Assembly: GCA_019090795.1 (NCBI GenBank)
Contig: JAHRVG010000131.1
Location: 1-51,909 of the forward strand
DNA length: 51,909 nt
Reading direction: 5' to 3'
DNA from: Paracoccaceae bacterium
Lineage (GTDB): Bacteria > Pseudomonadota > Alphaproteobacteria > Rhodobacterales > Rhodobacteraceae
Shown here: piece after piece, positions 8,925-17,084 of the stretch
How the letters are laid out: each line of letters opens with the position of its first letter
Numbering within the stretch: position 1 is the stretch's first letter
Made by a program: the position numbers and the translations under genes
The notes under the pieces: model-generated
What the model was told of the DNA's origin: nothing
What the model saw: the letters and a program-made list of their open reading frames with translations, nothing else
Database searches by the model: none

Positions 8925-9926
8925 TTACATTTTGCAGGAGTTGTCGGAACGATAATCGTGAACAACGATCTCACCGGCGATGATTTTCGCAGTAGCCGCA
9001 TCAATGGCCGCTTTCATCTCGGGGGTGATCAGGTCTTTGTTGTGCTCGTCCAGTGCCCAGCCAACGCCGTTTTCGGCCAGACCAAGGTTGCGAACGCCGG
9101 TTTCAAAATTACCGGACATTGCGTCTTTCATGGTTTCATAGGCGGCAACGTCAACACGTTTCAGCATGGAAGTCAGAACCGAACCGGGTGCCATGTAATT
9201 CTGGTTGGCGTCAACGCCGATGGCCAGTTTGCCCGCGTCAACCGCGGCCTGAATCACACCAACGCCAGTCCCGCCTGCAGCTTGGTAAATCACGTCCGCG
9301 CCACGGTCGATCTGGCCTTGGGTCAGCTCTGCCCCTTTGGCCGGGTCATTCCATGCGGCAGGGGTGGTGCCGGTCATGTTTGCCAGAACCTTGATGTCAG
9401 GGTTTGCGGCCATCGCGCCTTGGGAATAGCCACAAGAGAACGCCTGAATCAGCGGAATGTCCATGCCGCCAACAAAACCAACGGTGCCGGTTTTGGACGC
9501 CATCGCCGCCGCCATGCCGACCAGATAGGAACCTTCATGTTCTTTAAACGCATATTGGCGAAGGTTCGCGTGATCCAGCCAGTTCACGTCGATGATTGAG
9601 AACATTTTGTCAGGGTTTGCACCGGCTACCTTGTCCATCGCGTCGGCTTGGCCAAAACCAATGCCCAGAACGACTGTCGCGCCCCGTTGCAGCATCCGGT
9701 TCATTGCCTGTTCACGCTGGGCCTCGTTGGTGACTTCGAATTCCATCACTTCAACGCCGGTCTCATCCACGAATTTCTGAATGCCCACAGAAACAGACTG
9801 GTTGAAAGACTTGTCAAACTTGCCGCCCAGATCGTAAATTACGGCTGGTTTGAAATCTGCGGCCATGGTGAGGGTTGCGACAGCGCTAAATGCGCCTGCG
9901 AGCAACGTGGTGAGTGTTTTATTCAT
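8925..9926 (-). CDS. BMP-family nucleoside-binding protein
   Basis: This 333-residue protein starts with a signal peptide (LLAGAFSAVATLTMA, cleavage before ADFKPAV) and has the BMP/PnrA-like periplasmic fold: YDLGGKFDKSFNQS near the N-terminus, VGFVGGMDIPLIQAF in the middle, DVIYQAAGGTGVGVIQA and AIGVDANQNYMAPG in the second lobe. Known BMP proteins bind purine and pyrimidine nucleosides. No lipobox cysteine is present, so it is probably a soluble periplasmic protein. It begins 93 bases after the nucleoside hydrolase stop, with a GC-rich hairpin between, and has an AAGGAG site before the ATG. Confidence 0.93.
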   Translation of the reverse strand: MNKTLTTLLAGAFSAVATLTMAADFKPAVIYDLGGKFDKSFNQSVSVGIQKFVDETGVEVMEFEVTNEAQREQAMNRMLQRGATVVLGIGFGQADAMDKVAGANPDKMFSIIDVNWLDHANLRQYAFKEHEGSYLVGMAAAMASKTGTVGFVGGMDIPLIQAFSCGYSQGAMAANPDIKVLANMTGTTPAAWNDPAKGAELTQGQIDRGADVIYQAAGGTGVGVIQAAVDAGKLAIGVDANQNYMAPGSVLTSMLKRVDVAAYETMKDAMSGNFETGVRNLGLAENGVGWALDEHNKDLITPEMKAAIDAATAKIIAGEIVVHDYRSDNSCKM

Positions 9927-9949
9927 CGTTTTCTCCTTGTTGATTTGAT

Positions 9950-9966
9950 TGCGCCGCAGCGGCGCA
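9950..9966 (-). promoter_or_regulatory. GC-rich hairpin between nucleoside hydrolase and binding-protein genes
   Basis: A 7-bp perfect stem (TGCGCCG with CGGCGCA) with a 3-base loop lies in the 93-base gap, just upstream of the AAGGAG site of the binding-protein gene. It has no T-run and is unlikely to be a strong terminator. It may protect the downstream message end after processing and so raise binding-protein levels. Inferred from position only. Confidence 0.4.
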
Positions 9967-10019
9967 GGTATGCTCAGATTATTGTTACCTGACTAAGATT
10001 TAATTTTGGCGGGCTTCCT

Positions 10020-10943
10020 TTAGAACCCGGATTCTATTGTTGATAGAAACAATTCTTTTACAGCAGCGCCGTCAACCCCCATGCAGACCTGTACAGGCCT
10101 TCTTCCTGATTTGGCGGTGAGGGTGGTTTGTCCGGCGCGCTCGCCCTCTACGATAACCTCAAGCGGGTGGTTTTCAATGCTAAATAACTGGGGGTCAGTG
10201 ATGGCGATAACCGCTGTGGGGTCATGCATATGACATTCCGGTTTGCCGTAATGGCCTTCATAAAAGTCCAGATAAAACTCAGTTGCTTCAGCCAAGAAAC
10301 CACCGAGAACCGGTGCCGCCTTGGTGGTGCGGGCAAAATCCGCCCGATCACAGGCCACTTGATGGGTTACATCCAGACCGACCATCACCAGATCCCAATC
10401 GGCGGCGAACACCTGATCAGCAGCGTGGGGGTCGTTCCAGATGTTTGCTTCGGCAAAATCCGTGACATTGCCCCGTTTGATGCCCCCCCCCATGATCACT
10501 ACCGATTTGACCTTGGTTACAATTGAAGGGTCCAGTTGCAGGGCCAGTGCAATATTGGTCAACGGGCCGATCGGGCACAGAATAATCTCGCCGGGGTTTT
10601 CATGGATCATCCGGCAAATAAATGCGGCTGCGGAGTCCGCCACTACTTGGCCCTTGGATGTGCATGCTGGCATTCGGCCAAATCCCTCGGCACCATGAAC
10701 ATGGGCTGAAACGCCGTTTGGTTTCTGTATCAGGGGCTTTTGTGCGCCCTTGGCCACGGGAATTTCCTGATCGGCCAGTTCAGCCAAAACCAGCGCGTTG
10801 CGGGTGGCAATTTCCAGCGTAACGTTGCCAAAGACCGATGTCATGCCGACCAGTTCAATTCGCGGATGCAGGCAAGCGTAAAAAATGGCCATGGCATCGT
10901 CGATGCCGGGGTCCGTGTCGATGATGATCTTTTGCGCTGTCAT
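10020..10943 (-). CDS. Nucleoside hydrolase
   Basis: This 307-residue protein belongs to the inosine-uridine preferring nucleoside hydrolase family. The calcium-binding signature DTDPGIDDA is at residues 9-17, with further family features NIALALQLDPS, VVIMGGG and a C-terminal His/Asp region (HMHDPTAV). It cleaves the N-glycosidic bond of ribonucleosides to base and ribose in the cytoplasm. As first gene of the operon it links import to base salvage; uracil made here or from cytidine through cdd could feed Upp at 27678-28307. No Tyr-x3-Lys or phosphorylase motif is present, so it is a hydrolase rather than a phosphorylase. Confidence 0.92.
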   Translation of the reverse strand: MTAQKIIIDTDPGIDDAMAIFYACLHPRIELVGMTSVFGNVTLEIATRNALVLAELADQEIPVAKGAQKPLIQKPNGVSAHVHGAEGFGRMPACTSKGQVVADSAAAFICRMIHENPGEIILCPIGPLTNIALALQLDPSIVTKVKSVVIMGGGIKRGNVTDFAEANIWNDPHAADQVFAADWDLVMVGLDVTHQVACDRADFARTTKAAPVLGGFLAEATEFYLDFYEGHYGKPECHMHDPTAVIAITDPQLFSIENHPLEVIVEGERAGQTTLTAKSGRRPVQVCMGVDGAAVKELFLSTIESGF

Positions 10944-11024
10944 GTGCTGATGGTTCCCCCGCCGCCCGCATGGAATCGCGGTAAGAAAAAATCATATGCC
11001 GCGCTTATAAAGATAGCAATTGTT

Positions 11025-11040
11025 TTGACCGATCAGTCAA
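11025..11040. promoter_or_regulatory. RutR/TetR-like palindromic operator
   Basis: The 16-bp sequence TTGACCGATCAGTCAA has arms TTGAC and GTCAA around a central GATC. It lies in the 182-base gap between the nucleoside operon and miaB, about 85 bases upstream of the nucleoside hydrolase start. On the minus strand its outer TTGACT also resembles a -35 hexamer, with TATCTT 19 bases further on, so a bound repressor would block that promoter. It resembles the E. coli RutR consensus TTGACCAnnTGGTCAA in the outer bases but differs in the inner ones. The regulator is inferred. Confidence 0.45.
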
Positions 11041-11125
11041 CTTTTAGGGGCAGGCAGCCATTGCGATAAGCACCGCAAAGGAGTAGAGGCAGGCATTCCA
11101 AACCGCTACAGCAATGGTGATCCCG

Positions 11126-12445
11126 ATGACCCCGCCCAAGAAGCTCTTTGTCAAAACCTATGGATGTCAGATGAACGTCTATGACAGCGAACGTATGATG
11201 GATGCACTGGGCACCTCGGGGTATGTGGAAACGGATACGCCGGATGACGCGGATATGATCTTGCTGAACACCTGCCACATCCGAGAAAAGGCAGCTGAGA
11301 AAATTTATTCCGAATTAGGGCGGTACAAGCCGTTCAAGCTGAAAAAACCGGATCTGAAAATTGGCGTGGCGGGCTGTGTAGCGCAGGCCGAGGGTGAAGA
11401 AATTATCCGTCGCCAGCCAATGGTCGATCTGGTGGTGGGACCGCAAGCCTATCACCGCTTGCCGGAAATGGCCGAGGCAGTGGGCGCGGGCGTCAAACAA
11501 GTGGATACCGATTTTCCCGAGGAGGATAAATTCGACCACCTGCCGATCCGCCCCAAGGCCAAACGTGCGCCCACAGCGTTTTTGACGGTACAAGAGGGCT
11601 GCGACAAGTTTTGCGCCTTTTGCGTGGTGCCCTACACTCGCGGGGCCGAAGTTTCGCGCCCTGTTGACAAAATTATCCGCGAGGCAAACGAATTGGTCGA
11701 GCGCGGCGTGGTTGAGATTAACTTGCTGGGTCAAAACGTGAATGCATGGCACGGGGAAAAGGACGGTGCCGAATGGGGGCTGGCACAACTGATTCGCGAA
11801 TTAGCCAAAATTGACGCGCTGAAACGTATTCGTTTCACAACTTCGCACCCAAATGACATGGATGACGATCTGATCGCCGCCCATGGCGACGTGGAAAAGC
11901 TGATGCCCTATTTGCATTTGCCGGTGCAATCTGGGTCTGACAAAATTCTAAAGACGATGAACCGTAAGCATACAGCGGCGCAATACCTGAAACTGGTCGA
12001 ACGCATACGCGACGTGCGCCCTGATATTGCCCTGTCTGGCGACTTTATTGTTGGTTTCCCCGGCGAGAGCGAGAGTGATTTTGCCGATACCATGGCCCTT
12101 TGTGAAAAGGTGCGCTATGCGCAAGCCTATTCTTTCAAGTATTCACCGCGCCCAGGCACACCTGCTGCGGACCGCAGTCATGTAGACGAGCGCGAAAAGT
12201 CCAACCGGCTGGCACAGTTGCAAGAATTGCTTAGCCAGCATCAAATGGACTTTCAGCAGTCGATGATTGGTAAAACCCTGCCAGTGTTACTGGAAAAACC
12301 GGGCCGGATGGCTGGGCAGATGATCGGCAAGTCTGCCTATCTGCATGCGGTTCACATGATGGCCGCGCCGGAATTGGCGGGAACAGTTGTTCAGGCGAGA
12401 ATCCTTTGGTCGGACAAAAATTCACTGGCTGCTGAAATCGCCTGA
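11126..12445 (+). CDS. miaB: tRNA-2-methylthio-N6-dimethylallyladenosine synthase
   Basis: MiaB adds a methylthio group at position 2 of i6A37 in tRNAs reading U-starting codons. It has the N-terminal UPF0004 domain with cluster cysteines 14, 50 and 84 (GCQMN, NTC, AGC), the radical-SAM CxxxCxxC at Cys159, 163 and 166, and a C-terminal TRAM region ending near the stop. The length of 439 residues is normal. I chose the ATG at 11126 because GGTGA sits 6 bases before it; an in-frame ATG at 11114 would add four residues. It is monocistronic and divergent from the nucleoside operon. Confidence 0.96.
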   Translation: MTPPKKLFVKTYGCQMNVYDSERMMDALGTSGYVETDTPDDADMILLNTCHIREKAAEKIYSELGRYKPFKLKKPDLKIGVAGCVAQAEGEEIIRRQPMVDLVVGPQAYHRLPEMAEAVGAGVKQVDTDFPEEDKFDHLPIRPKAKRAPTAFLTVQEGCDKFCAFCVVPYTRGAEVSRPVDKIIREANELVERGVVEINLLGQNVNAWHGEKDGAEWGLAQLIRELAKIDALKRIRFTTSHPNDMDDDLIAAHGDVEKLMPYLHLPVQSGSDKILKTMNRKHTAAQYLKLVERIRDVRPDIALSGDFIVGFPGESESDFADTMALCEKVRYAQAYSFKYSPRPGTPAADRSHVDEREKSNRLAQLQELLSQHQMDFQQSMIGKTLPVLLEKPGRMAGQMIGKSAYLHAVHMMAAPELAGTVVQARILWSDKNSLAAEIA

Positions 12446-12664
12446 ATTTACCTAGAAACAACAATGGTTACCGGGATTGTTTCGATTTTGGAACCAATCT
12501 TGTTGATAGCTTTGGGAACTGTTTCCAATCAACACCTAGTATGTGTAAAATAGTCCTTCACAATTTGTAGAAATTTGTTACCTTGAAAGCGACGCAATTT
12601 GAGAGTGCATTCATAGAGATGCAACTGCGGCAAGGGTGTGTGAATAAGTGGAAGGGATATTCAA

Positions 12665-13192
12665 GTGATTTATCGATCCTTAAAAATAATGGCGGCGGCA
12701 ATGGGATGCCTGTTGTTTGCCTCGGCGGCGATGGCCGACGAAAAATATATACCGGGCATCTGGGTTGATCCCGATGGCTGCGAGCACTGGACAATGGACG
12801 ATGGTGCCGAGGGCTATATGACCCCGCATGTGACACGGGATGGCATTCCGGTATGTCGGCGCGGCAATCCTTGTGCGGTAATGAACACGGACCAACTGTT
12901 CCGTGTGGACCGACACTATATCACGCCAACTGGGCGTGCGCGTTTGGAGGATTTCTTCCGCAACGCGAATGCAACCGCATTTATCATTGATGGTCACACT
13001 GACAGCGATGCAAGTGATGCCTATAACATGGGCTTGTCACAACGGCGCGCAAATGCGGTGGCCGGTGTTGCCCAAAGCGTCGGCGAAAAGGCACAAATTC
13101 GCTGGTATGGCGAACGGGTTCCGGTTGCCTCAAACAGAACACGCGCGGGCAAAGCTAAGAACCGCCGCGTTGAAATCACCTGTGTGCGATAG
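12665..13192 (+). CDS. OmpA-domain protein with N-terminal Cys module
   Basis: This 175-residue protein starts at a GTG with AAGGGA 8 bases upstream. Residues 1-25 form a signal peptide cleaved after AMA. Residues 31-64 form a short module GIWVDPDGCEHW...DDG.EGY...PVC that recurs in the next gene. Residues about 75-172 are an OmpA-like peptidoglycan-binding domain: the IDGHTDSDASDAYN loop and LSQRRANAV carry the Asp and Arg that contact diaminopimelate in the family. It lacks a lipobox and a beta-barrel, so it should be a periplasmic wall-binding protein. Function of the N-terminal module unknown. Confidence 0.88.
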   Translation: MIYRSLKIMAAAMGCLLFASAAMADEKYIPGIWVDPDGCEHWTMDDGAEGYMTPHVTRDGIPVCRRGNPCAVMNTDQLFRVDRHYITPTGRARLEDFFRNANATAFIIDGHTDSDASDAYNMGLSQRRANAVAGVAQSVGEKAQIRWYGERVPVASNRTRAGKAKNRRVEITCVR

Positions 13193-13202
13193 GAAGGGTA
13201 GT

Positions 13203-13499
13203 ATGATGAACATGAAAATGAGCCTTTCTTTGGTGGCTGCAGCATTCGCGCTGACGGCTTGCGTCGATGCAGGGCCAAACAAATCCGTTGACCGTGGCTA
13301 TAACAGCCACCCTGTAAGCGAGTTGCAAGCGGGTATTTGGGTTGATCCGAACGGCTGTGATCACTGGATCATTGATGACGGAGTCGAGGGCTATCTGTCC
13401 GCGCGTTTGGACAAATATGGCAAACCTGTTTGTTCCGGTATTGGCGAACCCAACACGGCAGTTGGTGACTTTAAGAACCCGGTTCCTGATCCGATTTAA
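13203..13499 (+). CDS. Small lipoprotein sharing the Cys module
   Basis: This 98-residue protein has a lipoprotein signal peptide with lipobox FALTAC (Cys20) and then a 34-residue module at 44-77 that aligns without gaps to residues 31-64 of the upstream OmpA-domain protein, with 20 identical positions including both cysteines. Asp22 follows Cys20 closely (Cys-Val-Asp), so sorting to the outer membrane is the likely default. It starts 10 bases after the OmpA-domain gene behind an AGGAAGG site, so the two form an operon. No named family was recognised. A shared fold with a disulfide between the two cysteines is possible. Confidence 0.82.
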   Translation: MMNMKMSLSLVAAAFALTACVDAGPNKSVDRGYNSHPVSELQAGIWVDPNGCDHWIIDDGVEGYLSARLDKYGKPVCSGIGEPNTAVGDFKNPVPDPI

Positions 13500-13519
13500 C
13501 GGAGCTGAAAAAAGAACAC

Positions 13520-13556
13520 AAAAGGCGGCAGTTGCAAAACATGCCGCCTTTTCTTT
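13520..13556 (+). terminator. Rho-independent terminator after the OmpA/lipoprotein pair
   Basis: A perfect 11-bp stem (AAAAGGCGGCA with TGCCGCCTTTT, loop 11 bases) lies 20 bases after the lipoprotein stop and runs into TTTTCTTT. It ends the two-gene unit and separates it from the convergent aminotransferase gene. Confidence 0.9.
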
Positions 13557-13624
13557 GGGATTATCGCAATGTCCGTTTAATCTGAACCACCAGGTTTCTG
13601 GATATGTGTTTGACGCCTGATGCT

Positions 13625-14875
13625 CTAGACCCTGCTTTGCAAGGCCGCCAGAAATTGTGCTACTTCCTGTTCACTATTGTAATGGCACATTGAAACGCGA
13701 ATGCAGCTATCTAACCCAAGCGGGCGCAGGATTGTGCCGGAATAATGATCCGCCTTGCGCACATGTACGCGGATGCCCTGTTCGCGCAGACTTGTGACCA
13801 CTTGCGCAGAATCCTGCCCTTTTACCGCGATCGAAACCAGCCCCTCGCGGTTCGGGTTGTTGATGCCGCCCAGCACCTCTATTCCCTCCATCTCGGCCAA
13901 CCCTTTCAGATTGCCAATACCGAGAAGCATGGCTTGGGTCAGCCGTTTTTCCTGTGCGTGGATGGCAATGCGTGCGGCCTCGATCTGTTTGCGGCGATCA
14001 CTGGAATCGGTGAATTGTGCACCCAGCCATTCGAAATAGCGCACGACCTCTGAAAACGTCGCATAAGCGCCGGTGTCTCGGGTGCCCAACTCCCAGTTTT
14101 CTGATGGTCCGTCGATCAGCCCGTCATGGGGCAGGGCCGCTAAACGATCCGACAACCATGCCAGACCGTACCCGTGGCGTGAAAAAACTTTGTAGGGAGA
14201 GATCACATAGCCGTCGATGTCATAGCTGTCGATATCCAGCCCGCCATGTGCTGCGTGCTGAATGCCGTCCACTATGATGAAACATTGGGGCGAAACTGCG
14301 CGAATTTCAGCGGCGATGGCGGCAACGTCCATGGACATGCCAGTAACGGGAGAGGTGTGCAGGATGCTGGCAACGCGGGTATCTGGGGTGACATGCGCCG
14401 CATAATCGGCAGCTGTAACCGTGCCGGTTTCATTGTTGTGGGCGATGCTTATGTAAGGCTTTCCCGCAACTCCCGCCCAGCGGATACAGGCGCTGCGCGT
14501 GGCGGGGTGTTCTATGGTGCTGCCGATTACATTCCCGCCTTTGGGCGCGCCCAAGCAGGCAGCGGTGATGAGACGAAAAATCAGTTCGGTGCCGCTCTCG
14601 CCTACAATTACTTGTCCGGCAGTTGCGTTGAAAAACAGGCGGGTATCGTCTTTGGCCTGCGCAATGATTCGTATGAGTTCCTGACTAGCCGGATTGTCGC
14701 GCCCCTGATTGTCGGGTATTGCTGCCATTTTGGCACTACACGCCACCACAGAATTCAGGGTGAGGGCACCGCCCGCATTCTCAAAGAAAACACGGGGGCC
14801 AGTGATGGGGCAGGCATCCGTGTGGGCAAAGCGGTTGCGGATTTCGGACAGCAGCGCGGGGGAGAATGCAGGCAT
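13625..14875 (-). CDS. Class V aminotransferase-fold PLP enzyme
   Basis: This 416-residue protein is a fold-type I PLP enzyme of the class V group (cysteine desulfurase/kynureninase-like). The Asp that binds the pyridine nitrogen lies in IIVDGIQHAAHG, and the Schiff-base Lys lies in YVISPYKVFSRHG. The N-terminal FFENAGGALTL is typical of the SufS/isopenicillin epimerase-like members. No cysteine sits in an obvious desulfurase active loop, so sulfur transfer is doubtful. It stands alone between a convergent terminator and the two-component genes. The reaction (aminotransfer, epimerisation or desulfuration) cannot be decided from sequence. Confidence 0.85.
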   Translation of the reverse strand: MPAFSPALLSEIRNRFAHTDACPITGPRVFFENAGGALTLNSVVACSAKMAAIPDNQGRDNPASQELIRIIAQAKDDTRLFFNATAGQVIVGESGTELIFRLITAACLGAPKGGNVIGSTIEHPATRSACIRWAGVAGKPYISIAHNNETGTVTAADYAAHVTPDTRVASILHTSPVTGMSMDVAAIAAEIRAVSPQCFIIVDGIQHAAHGGLDIDSYDIDGYVISPYKVFSRHGYGLAWLSDRLAALPHDGLIDGPSENWELGTRDTGAYATFSEVVRYFEWLGAQFTDSSDRRKQIEAARIAIHAQEKRLTQAMLLGIGNLKGLAEMEGIEVLGGINNPNREGLVSIAVKGQDSAQVVTSLREQGIRVHVRKADHYSGTILRPLGLDSCIRVSMCHYNSEQEVAQFLAALQSRV

Positions 14876-14959
14876 GGTTTATCTTTCAGTGGTTTAGCCG
14901 AGACGTTATCGCATCCAAAAAAATGTGAAAGTAAAAACGGCCTCGTGCCGGAGGGCGCC

Positions 14960-15934
14960 CTAAAATGTGATCGAAAATACTGCGGAAGGCTGCGCCTGTT
15001 CCAGCGAAATTCGCCCGTCGTGGGCTTCGATCAGGTTTTGCACAATACTTAGCCCCATGCCAGTACCGCCGACCTCGCGACGGGTGGTGAAAAACGGGTC
15101 AAATATCTGCCGGCGGTTACCCTCGCTAACGCCAGAGCCGTCGTCGGCAATCCACAAAGTTACACCGCTGCCAGTACTTGAAACTGCCAGCTTAACCGTT
15201 TTTGCGCCATGCCCTACGGCGTTGTCGATCAGATGGTGCAGAACAATTGTCAGCCCCTCGGCATTGATTGGCAGTATTGTCCTCTCGCCCGAGGCCGTGA
15301 TTGCAATATTAGGGAATTCCCCAGACAGGCGCGGTAGTAGTTGTGCCAGTTGCACCCGTCCGCGGTGTGAAGGTTCGCGGGATTTGGCTATGCGGCGCAA
15401 ATCTGTCAACTGGCGCTCCATTCGTTTGGTGCCCTCCAGGACCGTTTGTGCCAGTTGCGCATCTTCGGCGCTGATTTGGGGGGTGGAGGCCAACAGTTCT
15501 GCCGCCCCCTTGATCGCAGTTAATGGTGATTTCAGCTCGTGGGTGACGTGGTCGGTGTAGGTGCGGATCGTGGCTTCGCGGTTGATAAGCGTATTGGCCA
15601 TGTCCAATACGCTTTGCCCCAGATCACCCAGCTCCCGGGTGCCATAATGTTCCAGCGGTGACAGGGCCGAAGCATCCCCATTCCGCAGTGATAATGCTTT
15701 GTTTTCAAGGTCAACCATTGGCCGCAGCATGACACGCCACAGCACATAGCCCAAAATGCAGGTAATCAGCAGAACTACGCAGGAAACCAGAACCACCGAT
15801 TGGCGAAACCCCATTGCGTCGCGCAGCAAGCCAATGGCAATAAACCCCAGCAGGGGCGCGGCCAGCACCGCCCCGAGCACACCGCCCAGCACATGCAGCA
15901 GCGTTGGGCGCCATTTTGCGGTTACGCGGGGCAA
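14960..15934 (-). CDS. Sensor histidine kinase
   Basis: This 324-residue protein has two membrane segments (about 14-37 and 47-68) with almost no periplasmic loop, a HAMP-like linker, the HisKA box THELKSPLTAIKG with His132, and a C-terminal HATPase domain (IDNAVGHGAK, IADDGSG, GGTGMGLSIVQ). The H-box resembles CreC. With only a few residues outside the membrane, it probably senses a signal in the membrane or cytoplasm. The reading frame begins with a TTG at 15934 that overlaps the regulator gene by 13 bases; a slightly later start is possible. Its partner is the adjacent response regulator. Confidence 0.88.
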   Translation of the reverse strand: MPRVTAKWRPTLLHVLGGVLGAVLAAPLLGFIAIGLLRDAMGFRQSVVLVSCVVLLITCILGYVLWRVMLRPMVDLENKALSLRNGDASALSPLEHYGTRELGDLGQSVLDMANTLINREATIRTYTDHVTHELKSPLTAIKGAAELLASTPQISAEDAQLAQTVLEGTKRMERQLTDLRRIAKSREPSHRGRVQLAQLLPRLSGEFPNIAITASGERTILPINAEGLTIVLHHLIDNAVGHGAKTVKLAVSSTGSGVTLWIADDGSGVSEGNRRQIFDPFFTTRREVGGTGMGLSIVQNLIEAHDGRISLEQAQPSAVFSITF

Positions 15935-16623
15935 CAGGTGCCCAAGCGAATACCGACCCCGTGCAGGGTCTCGATTGCATTTTCGCAGCCCATATCCGCC
16001 AGTTTACGCCGCAAGTTGCGCAGGTGGCTGTCAACGGTCCGTTCCGAGACATGGATGTTGTTGCCATACATTGCATCGGCCAGTTGAGCACGGCTGACAA
16101 CCTGTTCCGGGTGGCGCAGCAAATGAACCAAAAGCGCCATTTCGGTGCTGGTCAAGGGCACCTGTTGACCGGCCACACGGCAATCATGGGTGTCGGAGTT
16201 AACTGTAAGGGTTCCACGCTGAAAGCTGGTTGCCAGCGGTGCCGGGGCGTGGCGTTGGGTGCGTTTCAGGATCGTTTTGACCCGCGCCACCAATTCGCGC
16301 GGACTGAAAGGTTTAGTGACGTAATCATCGGCACCGAGTTCCAACCCAAGGATGCGATCAACCTCGTCGTCGCGCGCGGTCAGGAATAATACCGGCAAGT
16401 CGGAACCCGCGCGCAAGCGGCGGCAAACCTCCAGCCCGTCCATTTCAGGCAGACCGATATCCAACACCATCAAATCCGGTGCATCACGCTGTGCCATTTT
16501 CAACGCCAAAGCCCCCTGCGCAGCTGACAGGGTTTTATACCCCGCACGGCGTAGGGCAATGCCCAGAACCTCTCGGATCTGGGGGTCGTCATCTGCGATC
16601 AGAATGGTTGATTGTTTGCTCAT
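15922..16623 (-). CDS. OmpR/PhoB-family response regulator
   Basis: This 233-residue protein has a receiver domain (acidic pair in IADDD, phospho-acceptor Asp55, Thr82, Lys104) and a C-terminal winged-helix domain (LTSTEMALLVHLLRHPEQVV, SERTVDSHLRNLRRKL). It is a transcription factor phosphorylated by the downstream kinase, whose gene overlaps its end. The first gene of the pair is the regulator, as in CreBC and many OmpR-class operons. No target is visible from sequence; the class V aminotransferase lies 84 bases beyond the kinase on the same strand and could be co-transcribed. Confidence 0.93.
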   Translation of the reverse strand: MSKQSTILIADDDPQIREVLGIALRRAGYKTLSAAQGALALKMAQRDAPDLMVLDIGLPEMDGLEVCRRLRAGSDLPVLFLTARDDEVDRILGLELGADDYVTKPFSPRELVARVKTILKRTQRHAPAPLATSFQRGTLTVNSDTHDCRVAGQQVPLTSTEMALLVHLLRHPEQVVSRAQLADAMYGNNIHVSERTVDSHLRNLRRKLADMGCENAIETLHGVGIRLGTCCPA

Positions 16624-16692
16624 GGTTTCCAGCGTCTGCTACAAGTGCCAGCTTGCCCTGAAACCGGTGAAACAAAAACCCCAAATTCCAGT

Positions 16693-16869
16693 TTACCGGG
16701 AATCCTGCTGTTTGTGCATGGGATTGCATCCCGTGGCCTTTTGATCTTTCCAGAAAACCTTAACCTTGGTCCCGTTGTCGACCTTGTGCATTTCTGCCGT
16801 GGTATCGGTCAGCCACCAGCCATCCTTGAGAATGGATTTGGGCACTCCGCGCACGATATAAGCTGCCAT
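16693..16869 (-). CDS. Small conserved-looking hypothetical protein (58 aa)
   Basis: A short ORF of 58 codons starts at ATG 16869 behind a good AAAGGAG site (8 bases upstream) and ends at TAA 16693-16695. It begins MAAYIVRGVPKSILKDGWWL and continues through KVDNGTKVKVFWKDQKA to a basic, polar end. It has no signal peptide, membrane segment or recognisable domain; a beta-strand-rich small cytoplasmic protein is likely. It is 69 bases upstream of the response regulator on the same strand and may be in its transcript. Support is the ribosome-binding site and the lack of an overlapping gene; no family was recognised. Confidence 0.65.
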   Translation of the reverse strand: MAAYIVRGVPKSILKDGWWLTDTTAEMHKVDNGTKVKVFWKDQKATGCNPMHKQQDSR

Positions 16870-16935
16870 TTTCCTGCTCCTTTATTGGTCACCTGCTGCG
16901 ACATCTTCTCTTTTAGGGGGGGCATGTGCAGCAGT

Positions 16936-16944
16936 TGTGGATAA
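16936..16944 (-). other. Perfect DnaA-box 9-mer
   Basis: TGTGGATAA (TTATCCACA on the minus strand) is an exact consensus DnaA box, with a related TTGTGGGGAA about 30 bases further on. It lies in the 215-base gap between the 58-residue ORF and the TerC-family gene. There is no AT-rich unwinding region or box cluster, so this is not an origin; it may be chance or a DnaA-responsive promoter site. Confidence 0.35.
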
Positions 16945-17084
16945 GTTCAGCATTTTTTGTGCAGATGTCGACTTGTGGGGAAATGTTGGCTCCATTATGT
17001 CCGTTGCGAGCGGGTGTTTGACAGTGCTCGCCCCCCCTGTCTGCTTGCCATTACCTGCGGGGGCTAAGGAAAAGCGGGGGCTTG

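Noticed and set aside
8616-9599. Long antisense ORF (327 residues) on the plus strand
   Set aside because: It lies opposite the ATPase and binding-protein genes, which have full family motifs. Its protein has no domain and no ribosome-binding site.
16936-17000. Replication origin at the DnaA box
   Set aside because: A single perfect box with no AT-rich element, no GATC cluster and no dnaA, gidA or hemE-type neighbours.
16870-17084. yybP-ykoY manganese riboswitch before the TerC-family gene
   Set aside because: GC-rich stretches such as GGGGGCTAAGG occur, but the conserved loops of that riboswitch are not recognisable.
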